Positions 46,785 to 57,870 are shown, counted from the first letter of the stretch. The stretch: DNA of 64,000 nt from Ypsolopha sequella (GCA_934047225.1 OW204000.1:16944001-17008000); one strand, 5' to 3'. Numbers and translations are program-made. Notes: generated by a model not told the origin, from the sequence alone.

Positions 46785-46870
46785 GTTAGTCGCTAGGGTC
46801 GGCGCGCCGCCGCGCCGCGCCGCACCGCGCTTGCCAGTACGCGCAGTAAGACGCAAACATCACTCCGAGT
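46785..46870. promoter_or_regulatory. GC-rich, CpG-rich patch; possible orphan promoter or first exon
   Basis: The stretch around 46795-46835 (ggcgcgccgccgcgccgcgc) stands out sharply from the AT-rich surroundings. No clear ORF or TATA. It could be the 5' end of an unseen gene or an upstream non-coding exon. Confidence 0.3.
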
Positions 46871-46989
46871 AAACTCTGTACCAGCCCGGTCACGATATCG
46901 CAGAGATATTGTTGTATTTTTTGGGTGTCGTAATTCATCCAAAAAAAAGAAATAGCTTTTTTTAAGCTTCCAGCTGATGTCCAAAGTTA

Positions 46990-47840
46990 CGAATGAAAAA
47001 TATTACTCAAGAGTAGGTACATTACAAACAAAGTTTTGGAAATTGTCACGTTCTTTTTATGTAGATTTGATATTATTCTTTTGATACTATCCACGCACTT
47101 ACTGTCTATTACCAGGGCAAAATAAATAGTATAGATTTAAGTGCGCTTTTCAGAACCAAAAGCAGCCGCCGCCACCGCCACATCTGTGGTGGGCGGCACT
47201 CTCAATCAAACGGCAGAAGCAACGAATATGTCTCAGAATAAATATTTAAAGGGTATTCAACTTTGCTATTACAAAATTTGCAGGAATGGGTCAGAATAAA
47301 TGTGGAAGAAGTTACCGTGGGCAAATATTATGTAAACAATCATCTTTATTTAAACTACTAAATAATAAAGTAGAAAAAAAGTCGTGTCTGTCTGTACATT
47401 GAATGTGATTGCGAAATTTTAAATTAAATGGATTATTAGTAAATAGTGTTGTACTGAGGCCAAAACTACAATTTTGTCTCACTATCTGGCTTTCTGTCTC
47501 TCTGTCCGTCTTCCCGTCTCTTTGTGCGTCTTACCATTTGTCTTTTCTGTTTTAAATTGAGAATCACTTATTGGATTTGGATGCGGTTTTCTTTATAATC
47601 ATCGTAATAACTCTATTACAGTATAATATAGGCTATAATAGTGTTTATAAAATAACCATCAAGTCAAAAACGGTGAAAAATTTAATAATATATCGGTGTG
47701 GGTCGGTGTGGATGTTGGTTGTCGGTGTGCTTGGGTGGATCCTTTTCGGACTAAAATAGTTGTTTACTATATTGATGTCAGAAAAATGTTTACGTGCTAA
47801 GTATTCTTACTTCTGAAAATAAAGTTGATTATTTCATTAT
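46990..47840. other. Gene-free spacer
   Basis: AT-rich with a short pyrimidine-rich repeat of 'tctgtctctctgtccgtc' type at 47455-47545. No coding signal recognised. Confidence 0.4.
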
Positions 47841-47850
47841 TCATTTATAT

Positions 47851-48310
47851 AAAAACGGCTCACCTCAATACGTGTTATGATCGGGAAAGCCGACCAGTTT
47901 CACTAGATTTAGACTACCTTCATCTGGGCGAGTAAAGACGTTTACGCGACGACGTTACGCCTCACCCTGCGGGCTGCGGCTCGCAGGGCTCGGGATGACA
48001 TCGATGCAGATGCAATTTGAAATTGAATTTGAATTTGAATTTTATGGTATTGGTGGTCGGACCAGTAGGGCGTCCGCACAATTAGTTACTTCCGGGGTTG
48101 CGTTATTAACTAATTGTGCGGACGCCCTACTGGTCCGACCACCAATACCATCTGCATCAATGTCATCCCGAACCCTGCGAGCCGCAGCCCGCAGTATGAG
48201 GCGTAACGTCGTCGCGTAAACGTCTTTACTCGCCCAGATGAAGGCAGTCTAAATCTGCTGAAACTGGTCGGCTTTCCCGATCATAACACGTATTGAGGTG
48301 AGCCGTTTTT
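47851..48310. mobile_element. Foldback with arms of about 200 bp and a perfect 44-bp inner stem
   Basis: The outer arms AAAAACGGCTCACCTCAATA (47851) and its complement (ending 48310) run through GATCGGGAAAGCCGACCAGT and GACGACGTTACGCCTCA. The inner arms 48045-48088 and 48107-48150 are perfect complements around an 18-base loop. The left arm carries an extra 'aaattgaatttgaatttgaa' block absent from the right. Non-coding; would fold into a long hairpin if transcribed. Confidence 0.9.
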
Positions 48311-48564
48311 ATATAAATCATAAATTATCCTCAAGTCTCATTTAATTATATATTTCATTATTATCTATTTCATAGTTTATTATTTCATTTCGTGATATAA
48401 AAATAAACGCAGAAACAAATAACGACCATACGATGACGATGACGAGTCGTATCGTATCTCGAAAAACCCAAGTTATGATATGAGTGAGCCACAGCCCAAA
48501 AGCTTCGGTGGTGCGTTAGGTATTTAACTCGGGAATTTGGCCCACAGTCCCTACTGATTTTGTT

Positions 48565-48750
48565 TATATTGTGCCATGGTGGTTTGTAGTGGCCTGAAGT
48601 CAGCCGCACAATCTTGTTTGACCGCTAACTTTTCTCCACGTTTTTTTGACGTTTATTGAGGATCGTGACCGAATCATGGGTGTTTTTAGTGGAAAATCGG
48701 TACACGCTCTAACGTGGAAAATGGTAGTTTATTGTAATCTGATAACCAAT
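48565..48750. repeat. Family P fragment
   Basis: 'gtgccatggtggtttgtagt', 'gacgtttattgaggatcgtg' and 'agtttattgtaatctgat' match the right part of 34375-34830. Confidence 0.6.
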
Positions 48751-48804
48751 ATTCTTTGGACCAATATTTGGGTGAGCAATAACCAAACTTTGATTGAATG
48801 AAGG

Positions 48805-49575
48805 CAGTGTTGCCAGATGTACGATTTAAATCGTATTCATACGATTTTTTACATTTATTTTGCATGTACGATCCAGGGGCAGAAATCGTACGTAAACATA
48901 CGACTTTTTTAGATTTCATTCAACCGAAGTGCTAATACCAACATAGCACGTCACTATTTATCCTTTTACTTACTAAGTACCAACCCTTCACATCACTAGT
49001 TAGTAAGATTTGTCTATGGTTAGGTAAATTTACCCTGCGGTCCGTAATAGAATTACAATGGATCATAAGCCATTCACTTCATACTTTCGTAATCGATTTT
49101 AGCGATATAATTCTATTTCGGAACGCAGGGCTAATGTTAGACGTTACCGGTTACTCGGAAGTATTTCATTCTATACTTAGTTGTTTGAAGTTATAGTGTG
49201 AATTGTGAACGTTTTTAATCATGGAGGATGAAGATTCAACATCTAATCCAGGCCCAAGTCGCCCTTGTCCTGATCCGAAATAGGCTGAGTAATGAAACTT
49301 TAAACGGCTCACTTTTGGCAAAACAACATATTAAGCGCTATGGGTGTTGTATGGATTTTTCTCCAACAAGAGAAATGTTAAATAATATGAACAGTAAAAC
49401 CCTTTACGGGGATAAATAGAAACCTAAAAATTGTGTGTTTCATTGATTGTTTACTTTAAAGTAATAAAACAAAGGTTTTGAAAACGTACTATTTTTTTTT
49501 AGCAGCCTTGTTAGGGAATACGACTTTTTATTTACCCATCGTACGATCGTTCATTCAAAACGTCTGGCAACACTG
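48805..49575. mobile_element. hAT-type non-autonomous element
   Basis: Perfect 12-bp inverted ends CAGTGTTGCCAG and a perfect 8-bp duplication AATGAAGG (48797-48804, 49576-49583). Subterminal TACGAT/ATCGTA motifs occur at both ends. A short frame MEDEDSTSNPGPSRPC at 49221, quickly stopped, may be a transposase N-terminal remnant. A 98-bp MITE is nested at 49033-49130. Confidence 0.92.
49033..49130. mobile_element. 98-bp palindromic MITE, CCCTGCG family, copy 3 (inverted)
   Basis: CCCTGCGGTCCGTAATAG at the left and the complement of CCCTGCGTTCCGAAATAG at the right, so it is opposite to copies 1, 2 and 4. Nested in the hAT element. Confidence 0.82.
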
Positions 49576-49615
49576 AATGAAGGATGTGTGAGTGAGTGAA
49601 TGGGATTATTTGTTG

Positions 49616-49713
49616 CCCTGCGTTCCGAAATAGAATTATATCGCTAAAATCGATTACGAAGGTATGAAGTGAATGGCTTATGATCCATTGTAATTCTATT
49701 TCGGACCGCAGGG
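49616..49713. mobile_element. 98-bp palindromic MITE, CCCTGCG family, copy 4
   Basis: Same unit as 65-162, 41 bases outside the hAT element and 341 bases upstream of the GNL2 ATG. Confidence 0.82.
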
Positions 49714-50054
49714 ATAGATTCTGTTTTGTCTGTTGTTCTGTTTTTTTTTTCTTGTGATTGTTGTTGTTGTGTCATTAATTTCAGTGAGAAAAACTAATTA
49801 ATTTAATCTAGTGTATTAAACGTAAGTATTAACAAGTGCTATACCGTATCAGATCAAAATTCCCTGCAGTTTACGTCGTTATGAAATCTATAGCTTTTAA
49901 CTAAATGAAGGTAGATGCGGTCGATAACATCCAGCTGTCAAATCCACACGCCCATCACAATTTTCATTCGTTCTTTAATTATAACCTCTTGATGTTTTTC
50001 CAAGTGCGTGTTACATTTATTTATTTTGATTAGTTTACTGTGCCAAACAGAACC

Positions 50055-52130
50055 ATGGGGAAAGTAAGATCAGCCACCGGGGCGCCCCGGAAACAGGGGA
50101 TCAATAAATCTGGTCACTCCATGAACCCAGAACGTCCCACTGAAGGTCTCAAGGGTGTTGGGAATCCCAGGACAAAAGCCACCATCAAGAGACTTCAGAT
50201 GTATCGAAACTTCAAGGCGAAAAGGGACAAGACTGGTAAAATCCTGACCCCAGCACCATTTCAAGGTTGGTTAGCATCTGGCACCACAGCTCGAGTAGAG
50301 CCGAACCAAAAGTGGTTCGGAAACTCAAGGGTGATCTCACAGAATGCTCTACAGAAGTTTCAAGACGAACTTGGTGCGGCTGTCAAGAATCCCTACCAAG
50401 TTGTGATGAAACCTACAAATCTTCCAATAACATTATTAAATGAGAAAGCAAAACAAGCACGCGTTCATTTACTGGAAACCGAGGCTTTTGACAAAACATT
50501 TGGTCCCAAAAAGCAAAGAAAACGTGTTAACTTGAAGTTCAATGATTTGCAGCACTTATCTAAGGCAGTTGAAGAAAATGCAGAAAAGTATGATGAGAAC
50601 AAAGACATAGATAGAGTTCGAGAAGACGATGGTGTCAGAGAAGGAAAGAGAGACTGGGTATTTGGGGCTGGCATGAGTAGGAGAATTTGGAATGAATTGT
50701 ACAAAGTAATTGACTCATCTGATGTCTTACTGCAAGTTCTCGATGCACGTGATCCCATGGGCACAAGATGTCCTTATGTAGAAGGCTTTATGAAGAAAGA
50801 AAAAGCACATAAACATCTGATTTTCATTTTAAACAAAGTCGATCTTGTTCCGAATTGGGTGACCCAAAGATGGGTGGCAATATTGAGTGCTGAATACCCA
50901 ACAGTTGCTTTTCATGCTTCCCTCACGCATCCATTTGGAAAGGGTTCACTTATTAATCTGCTACGTCAGTTTGCCAAGTTGCATATTGACAAGAAACAGA
51001 TAAGTGTGGGTTTGATTGGTTACCCTAATGTTGGCAAATCGTCTGTTATCAATACACTACGGTCCAAAAAAGTTTGCAAAGTTGCACCCATTGCTGGAGA
51101 GACCAAAGTATGGCAATACATTACTCTGATGAGGAGAATATTTTTAATTGATTGTCCTGGTATTGTTTACCCATCAGCTGAAACAGACACTGAGAAAGTA
51201 CTAAAAGGTGTAGTGAGAGTGGAACTCATACAAAATCCTGAAGATTACATTGAAGAAGTAGTCAAGAGAGTCCGCAAGGAATATTTGGTAAAAACATATA
51301 AAGTTGATGGTTGGGAGACTGCTACAGAATTTTTAGAAAAAATGGCTGCTAGGACTGGAAAGCTACTCAAGAAAGGTGAACCAGATATTAACCAGGTAGC
51401 AAGGATGGTGCTTAATGATTGGCAAAGGGGTAAACTTCCATTTTATGTAGCTCCAGAAGGGTTTGAGGTACCTCTTTCAAAGCAATCAAAGGAAGGTGAA
51501 AATGATGAAAATAAAGAGGAAGTTACAGTTAATGAAAAGCAGCAGACTGAAGTTGCAACTGACGAAAAAAAAACAGATATAGAAAAGGAAGAAGATTCTC
51601 CAGAGAAACCTGTTGTAAATGTCAATAAGTTAATTATTGCTCAAGATTTTGCCAAAATAAGAGTTGGTTTACAGTTTGACAACGATGAAGACAGAAAGCC
51701 TCTTAAGGTAATAGAAATTCCTGAAGAACTCAAGGGCATAGACGATGAGAAAGACAATGAAACATCACAAACAACAGAAACTAATGAAAATGATGGCAAT
51801 GAATCATCCGATATAAGCGACTTTTACAGTGAAGATGAAGGTGACAATGACTTTGTTGAAGACCATCTAACAAATGATCCAGAAACTATAAAAGAACTTA
51901 AAAGAAAGAAGTTGGAAGCGGCGAGTGGTGCATTTACAGTTGAAGAAGTTCAAGAAAAAGGAAAGAAACGTAAGGCCGCATCTGGCGATGCTTCTGGTCC
52001 ATCTAAAAAGATAACTGCCAAGGAAAGGAGAGCAATAGATAGGGCACAACGCCGTACTAAAACTGGAAGTAATTTCTATGAGGTTTCCAATGTCAAGAAT
52101 AGAAATAGAGATAAGAAAATGCCTCTGTAA
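50055..52130 (+). CDS. GNL2: GNL2 / Ns2: nucleolar GTP-binding protein 2, single exon
   Basis: The start is ATG at 50055 in ACCATGG context; the open frame extends five codons further to a GTG, which is not a likely start. 691 aa. An NGP1NT-type N terminus ([32 protein letters not shown]) precedes a circularly permuted GTPase: G4 NKVD (260-263), [13 protein letters not shown]1 GYPNVGKSS (322-330), G2 Thr in GETKVWQY (about 350) and G3 DCPG (366-369). The C terminus is acidic then basic ([23 protein letters not shown]), as in human GNL2. The family works in the nucleolus on late 60S ribosomal subunit assembly and export. Uninterrupted over 2 kb, although the vertebrate gene has many introns. 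The 3' UTR is very short. Confidence 0.96.
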   Translation: MGKVRSATGAPRKQGINKSGHSMNPERPTEGLKGVGNPRTKATIKRLQMYRNFKAKRDKTGKILTPAPFQGWLASGTTARVEPNQKWFGNSRVISQNALQKFQDELGAAVKNPYQVVMKPTNLPITLLNEKAKQARVHLLETEAFDKTFGPKKQRKRVNLKFNDLQHLSKAVEENAEKYDENKDIDRVREDDGVREGKRDWVFGAGMSRRIWNELYKVIDSSDVLLQVLDARDPMGTRCPYVEGFMKKEKAHKHLIFILNKVDLVPNWVTQRWVAILSAEYPTVAFHASLTHPFGKGSLINLLRQFAKLHIDKKQISVGLIGYPNVGKSSVINTLRSKKVCKVAPIAGETKVWQYITLMRRIFLIDCPGIVYPSAETDTEKVLKGVVRVELIQNPEDYIEEVVKRVRKEYLVKTYKVDGWETATEFLEKMAARTGKLLKKGEPDINQVARMVLNDWQRGKLPFYVAPEGFEVPLSKQSKEGENDENKEEVTVNEKQQTEVATDEKKTDIEKEEDSPEKPVVNVNKLIIAQDFAKIRVGLQFDNDEDRKPLKVIEIPEELKGIDDEKDNETSQTTETNENDGNESSDISDFYSEDEGDNDFVEDHLTNDPETIKELKRKKLEAASGAFTVEEVQEKGKKRKAASGDASGPSKKITAKERRAIDRAQRRTKTGSNFYEVSNVKNRNRDKKMPL

Positions 52131-52145
52131 ATCATACTTCATTGA

Positions 52146-52151
52146 AATAAA
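52146..52151 (+). terminator. Poly(A) signal of GNL2
   Basis: AATAAA 15 bases after the stop codon, implying a 3' UTR of only about 35-45 nt. Confidence 0.7.
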
Positions 52152-52309
52152 TTGTTGTCTAGTAATGCTCTTTTATTATTAAATACTTATGCTATTATTT
52201 AATTGTAAGTGTCACCTACAATACAACATATTCTTATTTAGGTGAGTTATACATATTTTATTTGGATTATTTGTGTTAATTTTCCAGGATAAATTCATCA
52301 AATTATTTT

Positions 52310-52480
52310 TATATGACCGCTACTATGACCAAGTGATAGAGCACTGGCCTTGGCCTGCTAACCCAGAGGTTGTGAGTTCAATCCATGCGGTGTATATTAA
52401 TTTGTGTTCGGTATGCATGCTTCAGCAGCTGTTTGTCCATGTGTCTGAACTACATGGATAGCCTTATCTCCCTCACCACC
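52310..52480 (+). mobile_element. tRNA-derived SINE
   Basis: Box A-like CCAAGTGATAGAGCAC and box B-like GAGTTCAATCC at tRNA spacing, followed by 'tgcatgcttcagcagctg'. No pairing acceptor stem. Confidence 0.65.
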
Positions 52481-52489
52481 CATTTATTT

Positions 52490-53441
52490 ATTTTATTTAT
52501 TTATTATTACGCTTAATGTACATTTACATGAAAAAACAAAACTTTAAAAATATTTTACAGTGTACAAAGGCGGCACTTGTTGCTAATAGCAATATCTTCA
52601 AAAAAAATAATGATTCAGATTCAGATTCATTTATTTTAACCATAATTGTAACAGTGGTCGTTACATTGGTAGGTCAGATTACATTTTGAAATTCATTACA
52701 ATTACATTTAAACGGTTAAATAATTTACATAAACATTATTTGTTACATACAGTAAGACCTTAATATAAATAGTAGCACATATCAATTTGATATGGTCAAT
52801 TAACATTATAATTAAAAGGAAAAAAATGATAAATAATTAAAAGTAAATGTCATAATTAAATTTAAAAGAATACAATGTCAAATATTTTCAATAAGAAGTG
52901 TCAAAATTACAACTAAGAAATAAAAATGTAAATATATATCCATAGGTAACATGATGTTACAAAAAGAGTAATATAGAAATGTAGAAAGAAGCATGTAAAT
53001 GTCACAAAATACTTATTAATGGGGGATTCCTTACGCTTTAATAAACTAATACATAAACATACACAAAAATATAATGTAAATATACTTATATAAATACATA
53101 AATTTACACATACATAATAATAAAAAAGATAATTTTGGATAAAATGTTAATCAAATGAATAAATGATGAGATGAAATAGATGAGTAAGGGGTGTAGTTCA
53201 CTGAAGTAGTGAGCTTTTAGTTTAGTTTTAAAAGTATTTACAGTACGACAGTTTTGAACGGATACAGGTAGACGATTCCATAGTTGAGCAGCACTGAAAA
53301 AGTGTCAGAGTAAAAACCAGTTTTATGTGAAGGTATACATAATTTTTTCTGGTTGACAAGGCATTGCAATCTGCCTCGATCTTTACCCATCATGTAAAGG
53401 ACATAAATATAATAACCGTAGGTGAAAAGCGGGTGTACCAA
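52490..53441 (-). mobile_element. LINE 3' region (minus strand)
   Basis: 53441-53330 on the minus strand encodes a segment ending IPSHKTGFYSDTF, the C-terminal pattern of non-LTR polyproteins (compare 55874-55569). The 3' UTR includes 'gtgtacaaaggcggcactt' at 52560, shared with 55284. AT-rich middle. Truncated. Confidence 0.65.
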
Positions 53442-53522
53442 ATGTAGACTGTGACTTGCATTTTACAGTTCATACTCAGGAACACCTCTGATATCCCCTG
53501 GGGGGAATAAAGTTGTGACGAT
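53420..53522. repeat. Family G repeat next to the CFDP1 start
   Basis: 'ggtgaaaagcgggtgtacc', 'gactgtgacttgcatttta', 'ggaacacctctgatatcccc' and 'gttgtgacgatg' match 60975-61075. It ends about 34 bases before the CFDP1 ATG. Confidence 0.75.
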
Positions 53523-53555
53523 GTTATTTCTTGACACAGCTTTTTATATATTCAG

Positions 53556-54084
53556 ATGTCGTCTGGAAGCGAGAGTGACGAAGAATTTGTCCCAGGAGAA
53601 CCTGAACAGCTTTCAGAAGAAGATTCAGCTGATGAGGAGACTGACTTACAATTTGAACAAGAACAAGATGCTAAAAATAAAAAACGCAAAGCGTCACCAG
53701 AAAGGAAGGGCAAGAAAAGACCAAGAACCAGAGGTGCTGTAAGAGAACCAACACCGGAAAAAGAAAAACCTGAAAAAAATTTAGAGGAGAAAGTTAACCA
53801 TGAATCAGAAAAAAAACGAGAAGACGACCTCTGGGCAATGTTTTTAGATGGAACTGATAGTAATCCTAAAATCACTCCTAAACCCAATGCCTTAGTAAAG
53901 GAATCAGCAAAAACAGAAAGAGAAGCAAAGAAAGAAGCAGTAAAAGAAGTAATTAAAAAAGAAGATGACGCTAAAAGTAAAGAAACAAGGATCTTCGAGT
54001 TTGCTGGAGAGACAATAATTGTAGAAGATAATGTGATCAAAGAGAAAATCAAGACAGCTGAAAAGCCAGCTGTTGCTGCAGCTG
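53556..54084 (+). CDS. CFDP1: CFDP1 exon 1 (coding)
   Basis: 529 nt ending AVAAAG with donor GTAAGA at 54085; one base carries to exon 2. Contains the DDLWAMFLDG motif. Confidence 0.92.
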
Positions 54085-57000
54085 GTAAGATTTACTTTTA
54101 TTGTTCTATTCTATTAATTAAGCTTTTTTGAGATCCTACTAACATTTTACAAATCGTCTCAAGAAGAAATAAAATATTTTAGAAAGAGATTTACACTTGT
54201 GATGTCACACTCGTCCGTCCGTCCCCCCCTTGTCACACGATGTCACACTTTGTTGACCTCCCCACTCCCCGTTAACGTGTGACGTAATTTATGGATGGCC
54301 CCTAAGGCAATCAACATCAAAAGCAGTTCTATAAGTACCTAGATTGTATATCTGATGTTATAATATTACATTCTAATACCGCGATTCTGCGCTTCAATTG
54401 GCCCAATTTATTATAAAACCGCTATTGGCCCAATCAACAAAAGAGACGAGAAATAAGCCCTGACCTTATTTCTTAAGCCACGCCCCCTTTATCCAGGTTG
54501 GCCTTCAAGGCAGTATTACCGGGCAACCCACACGATATTCATGAACGAGTGTTCTTCTCATTTTTCGTGAAATTCTTAGTTGAAAATATTATAAATAAAG
54601 ACGTTATTTTTGATGGTCGTATATAAAGTATTGTGTGCAACTGAACATAATTAGACATTGGAACATTCGTGCAAAATTATTTACGAAACTCACTTCGTTC
54701 CTTTCTTAGACAAGCACTCGTGCGCCAATGTCTCAAATTCTCAAATTATGTTACAGTTGCACAAAATACTAATTTATTTCTTAATATAGATCTAAAATAA
54801 CATTGTGAACAAAATTATTGCAATCAATGACACTAATTTATAAAACACACTTTATTGTAAGGGGTAATCGTCAATTCATTAAATTTTGTAATACCCAGCC
54901 GAAAACTAATGATCTAATAAGTGGGGAACATTTTTTCATGATGTACTCGTAGAAATCCTATCCCAGTAATACTATCGATGCGAAAGTTTGGATCTTTGTT
55001 ACGCAATCAATCTCGCCGCGCCGTCTGAACGGATTTGTATGAAACTTTCACAAGAAGTGTGAGTGTCATTGATTGCACTGATGTAAATAATGTAATTTTA
55101 GATCTACTCGTATAACTTCTTCCTTTGAAAATGCCATAACGGTGAAACTAGTCGGGAAATACGTAAAAAAGTAGTTTTCTGTTCATTTTATGTATGTTAC
55201 TCCTTTATTTATTTATTTATTACACTTTTTGTACCTTTTCAAACATAATTTACAACACATTTTCACATAAAAGACAGACATTGTGTACAAAGGCGGCACT
55301 TATTGCTAATAGCAATATCTTCCAGGCAACCTTTGGGTGCAATGAAAAAAATGTTAACGATAAAAAGGGTAGCGTTAATGCTAACAAAAAAGCAACGTGC
55401 TAATTTTAACCAAAATGTAATATTAATTAACATAATAATCTAATATATATTTAATATTTAACATAAAAAAAATACATACACATACAAAAATTAAAATAAA
55501 CGTAAATAAATAAATACGTATACATACTTAAATACTTAATATTAGGGACGGGATATTTAGATGGAGTTCTATTTTGACGGGTATTCAGAATGAAAAAAGT
55601 GCTTCACTTTTATCTTAAATGTGTAAACATTTTTCAACTTTTGGATAGAAAGGGGCAAACGGTTCCAGAGTCGTGCAGCATGAAAAGTAAACGAATCATT
55701 GTAAAAACCTGTTTTCGCTTCAGGAAGTGCCAATGTTTTCATATTACAGACCCGCAACTCTCTACGGTGATCGGAGAGAAAACTAAATCTTATTATAGAG
55801 ATACATATATAGTTGCGAGTGATTTCTGCGTATTTCTGGTCGCACATTCTAAGGCTTTGTATAACTAAGTACATACCAATATATGATTGGTATTATATAT
55901 TAAGATTTCCGTGATGTCATTTAATTCCAGTCAGCAAACTCGGCGGTCCCTCGTTCACATCGCGGGGCTCTGGGAGCGGCGGCGGCTTATCCAATGTTCT
56001 CGGACAACTGAACAAGACGAACAAACTGTCAACCCTGGAGAAATCCAAGCTTGACTGGGAGACTTACAAAAAAGAAGAAGGGGTGGAGGATGAAATACAA
56101 AGCGTCAATAAGGGGAAGCAGGGGTAAGAATTTTAGTCAAATTTCTTCTGTCTGCTGTGGATGAAACCTTGATACCTTTGGCCCATTTTCCCGATTTCTG
56201 ATACTAACTTGTCACAGTACATTGATACTGGATACATACATAAGTACTGGCTACAAAATAACAGCCCATTGAAAATGGAAGGACCTGAGTTCAACTCCCA
56301 GCAGGTCAACAATAAATTCAAACTTTGAATTTTACTACCTTAGGCGCTTAAGTTAATGCTAAGTGAAGTCCTATTAACCCGTAGCTTGGGGCTAAAACTC
56401 ATTAGCTTTGTACTATCGAAGATACAACTGTGGGCTAACTTTCCGCCCGTATTGTTGGTAATAGCAAAAAGTGTACCAGCAATTTCTTCGATGGTACATT
56501 TTACAATTTTCAATGCATGTGCTCGTAAAGGCCCAGTTTTTATGCATCAAAATCGAACAGAAAGTCGATTATTTTGCCCTAGGGCTTTAATATATATATT
56601 TTTTTTAATATATTTACAATGGTTGGCTAACCTGCAGCCTTTCCTGTGTACCATAGACGTTATACTTTTTTTACACCGTTTAACGGCTATGGATACAGTC
56701 CTTTTGAGCCAATTACAATTTAAAGTTCACAAAATTATATTTGTTTTATTTCCTCACACTATGCATTGAAAAACGTAGTATGATACACGGGCGTAAGAGC
56801 AATAAATTACTCGGTTACGTTTAAAACACTCGCTACGCTCGTGTTTTAAATCGTCCTCGTAATTTATTCCTTTGCGCCCTTGTAGCATAAACTACTATTA
56901 TGGTGATGTAAATAACAACAGCATGAACTGTTGTTCTCTAAAACAGTAAGCACCAGGGAAATCTTGACAGATTTTGATGCAATTTCTGGGATATATTCTG

Positions 57001-57870
57001 TTTTACGAATCTTTCGAATCGGGAACTACAAGCCGTACGAATTATCTGTGCACTTCGCGCTGTGACGTCATTTGAACAAAGATGCTATGGCTACTGAACG
57101 CTTGCGGCGAATGCGGGGTGCCGCGCGGGGCAGTGGGAGAGGTTTCGCATTCCAGCGGAGTGCACAGTTGATTAGTACGGGTTGTAATCAACCACTGTAG
57201 GGTAGGTACCTAAAATTTCGGTATGACGTCATACCGTTTTTTACGATTTATCTTCGCGTTTGCAGCGCTAGAAAGTTTATGGTAAAGGTAACGGTATACA
57301 TGCACAGGTGGTCCCGAAATGTGGGCTTTGTTGATTGGCTGTGGCTCGTTTCTTTTTCGCCAAATGCGACCCGCGCGCTCCGCACCTGCGACGACGACGC
57401 ATTCGCCCCGACATCAGTATATACCAAAATGCGAAAACGGTTAGATAAGAGTGTAGAAGCTATTTTTCAGCTGATCGGACCGCTTTGTACTGAGAAGTGA
57501 AAAAAAAGTTCGCGCAAAAAAAAATGCTTTGCAGTGGAATGTGATTTAATAACAATACTGAATCACCTCCTAAATTACTTTCCATTTAAATTGAAAGACC
57601 TTATATATACCTACTTTGCAAAATAAACTTTTTGAATTTTGAACAACAATCACCCGTGAGTGATCAAGCCGTATGCAATAATAATTTAGTATGTCAGCTC
57701 ACGCGAGTTTTAATAACACAATAATATTGATATGATATCTGACTCAAAATGATATATTACTATGATTCCTTTCCAGATACTTGGAACGGCAAGATTTCCT
57801 GCAAAGAGCCGACATGCGTCAGTACGAGATCGAGCGAGACCTCAGAATGAGTCGTCGGAGCAACCGATAG
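53556..57870 (+). CDS. CFDP1: CFDP1 (BCNT, Yeti, Swc5 family): chromatin remodelling factor; 3 exons
   Basis: Exons 53556-54084, 55931-56123 and 57777-57870 join in frame (816 nt, 271 aa; human 299). Exon 1 encodes an acidic N terminus (SGSESDEEFVPGEPEQLSEE), a basic KKRKASPERKGKKR block and DDLWAMFLDG (90-99), the acidic-aromatic motif of the family. Exons 2 and 3 make the BCNT-C domain: LSTLEKSKLDWETYKKEEGV, KGKQGYLERQDFLQRADMRQ and YEIERDLRMS. In yeast and flies this family is part of SWR1/Tip60-type complexes that deposit H2A variants; a nuclear role here is inferred. The ATG follows directly after TATATATTCAG, which looks like a splice acceptor, so an upstream 5' UTR exon is likely. Intron 1 holds repeat H and a LINE; intron 2 holds repeat C. 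Confidence 0.93.
54300..54790. repeat. Dispersed repeat H, uninterrupted copy
   Basis: Matches both flanks of the mariner-type element at 13909-15212. The join 'gttgaaaata|ttataaataaag' near 54590 has a single TA where the other copy holds the transposon. Confidence 0.8.
55190..55874 (-). mobile_element. LINE 3' end in CFDP1 intron 1 (minus strand)
   Basis: The minus frame at 55874-55569 includes LPEAKTGFYNDSFTFHAARL and WNRLPLSIQ..YTFKIKVKHFF, the usual C-terminal tail of insect non-LTR polyproteins. The 3' UTR has 'tgtacaaaggcggcactta' and AT-rich sequence. 5' truncated; its edge is about 60 bases from the CFDP1 exon 2 acceptor. Confidence 0.8.
55931..56123 (+). CDS. CFDP1: CFDP1 exon 2
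   Basis: The acceptor TTTAATTCCAG and donor GTAAGA bound 193 nt. The frame runs SKLGGPSFTSRGSGSGGGLS, LSTLEKSKLDWETYKKEEGV to NKGKQG. Confidence 0.93.
56160..56330. repeat. Probable SINE fragment
   Basis: A box B-like GAGTTCAACTCCC at 56287 with 'cccattgaaaatggaagg' upstream. Weak tRNA resemblance. Confidence 0.4.
56504..56899. mobile_element. Repeat family C, copy 2
   Basis: Starts TTTTCAATGCATGTGCTCGT and ends 'cgcccttgtagcataaac'. Closest to 11515-11905. In CFDP1 intron 2. Confidence 0.78.
57040..57500. other. GC-richer segment in CFDP1 intron 2
   Basis: Patches such as 'gcggggtgccgcgcggggca' (57114) and 'gcgacgacgacgcattcgcc' (57386), plus two TGACGTCA-like sites (57061, 57221), differ from the AT-rich intron. 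Probably part of a transposable element; an internal promoter cannot be excluded. Confidence 0.3.
57777..57870 (+). CDS. CFDP1: CFDP1 exon 3 (last)
   Basis: The acceptor ATTCCTTTCCAG begins a frame YLERQDFLQRADMRQYEIER, then DLRMSRRSNR and TAG at 57868-57870. Confidence 0.93.

Noticed and set aside
47455..47545. Possible CRISPR-like or satellite array of 'tctgtctctctgtccgtc' units
   Set aside because: Irregular pyrimidine-rich simple sequence without regular spacing; CRISPR arrays do not occur in animal nuclear genomes.
65..49713. Three-base target duplication for the CCCTGCG MITEs
   Set aside because: ATA flanks copy 2, but copies 1, 3 and 4 show no consistent duplication.
50040..50054. 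Upstream GTG start for GNL2
   Set aside because: GTG is not an expected start in an animal nuclear gene, and ATG at 50055 has ideal ACCATGG context.
57279..57500. 73-codon frame in CFDP1 intron 2 as an alternative exon
   Set aside because: No acceptor or donor fits the phase of exons 2 and 3, which already join to give a complete BCNT-C domain.
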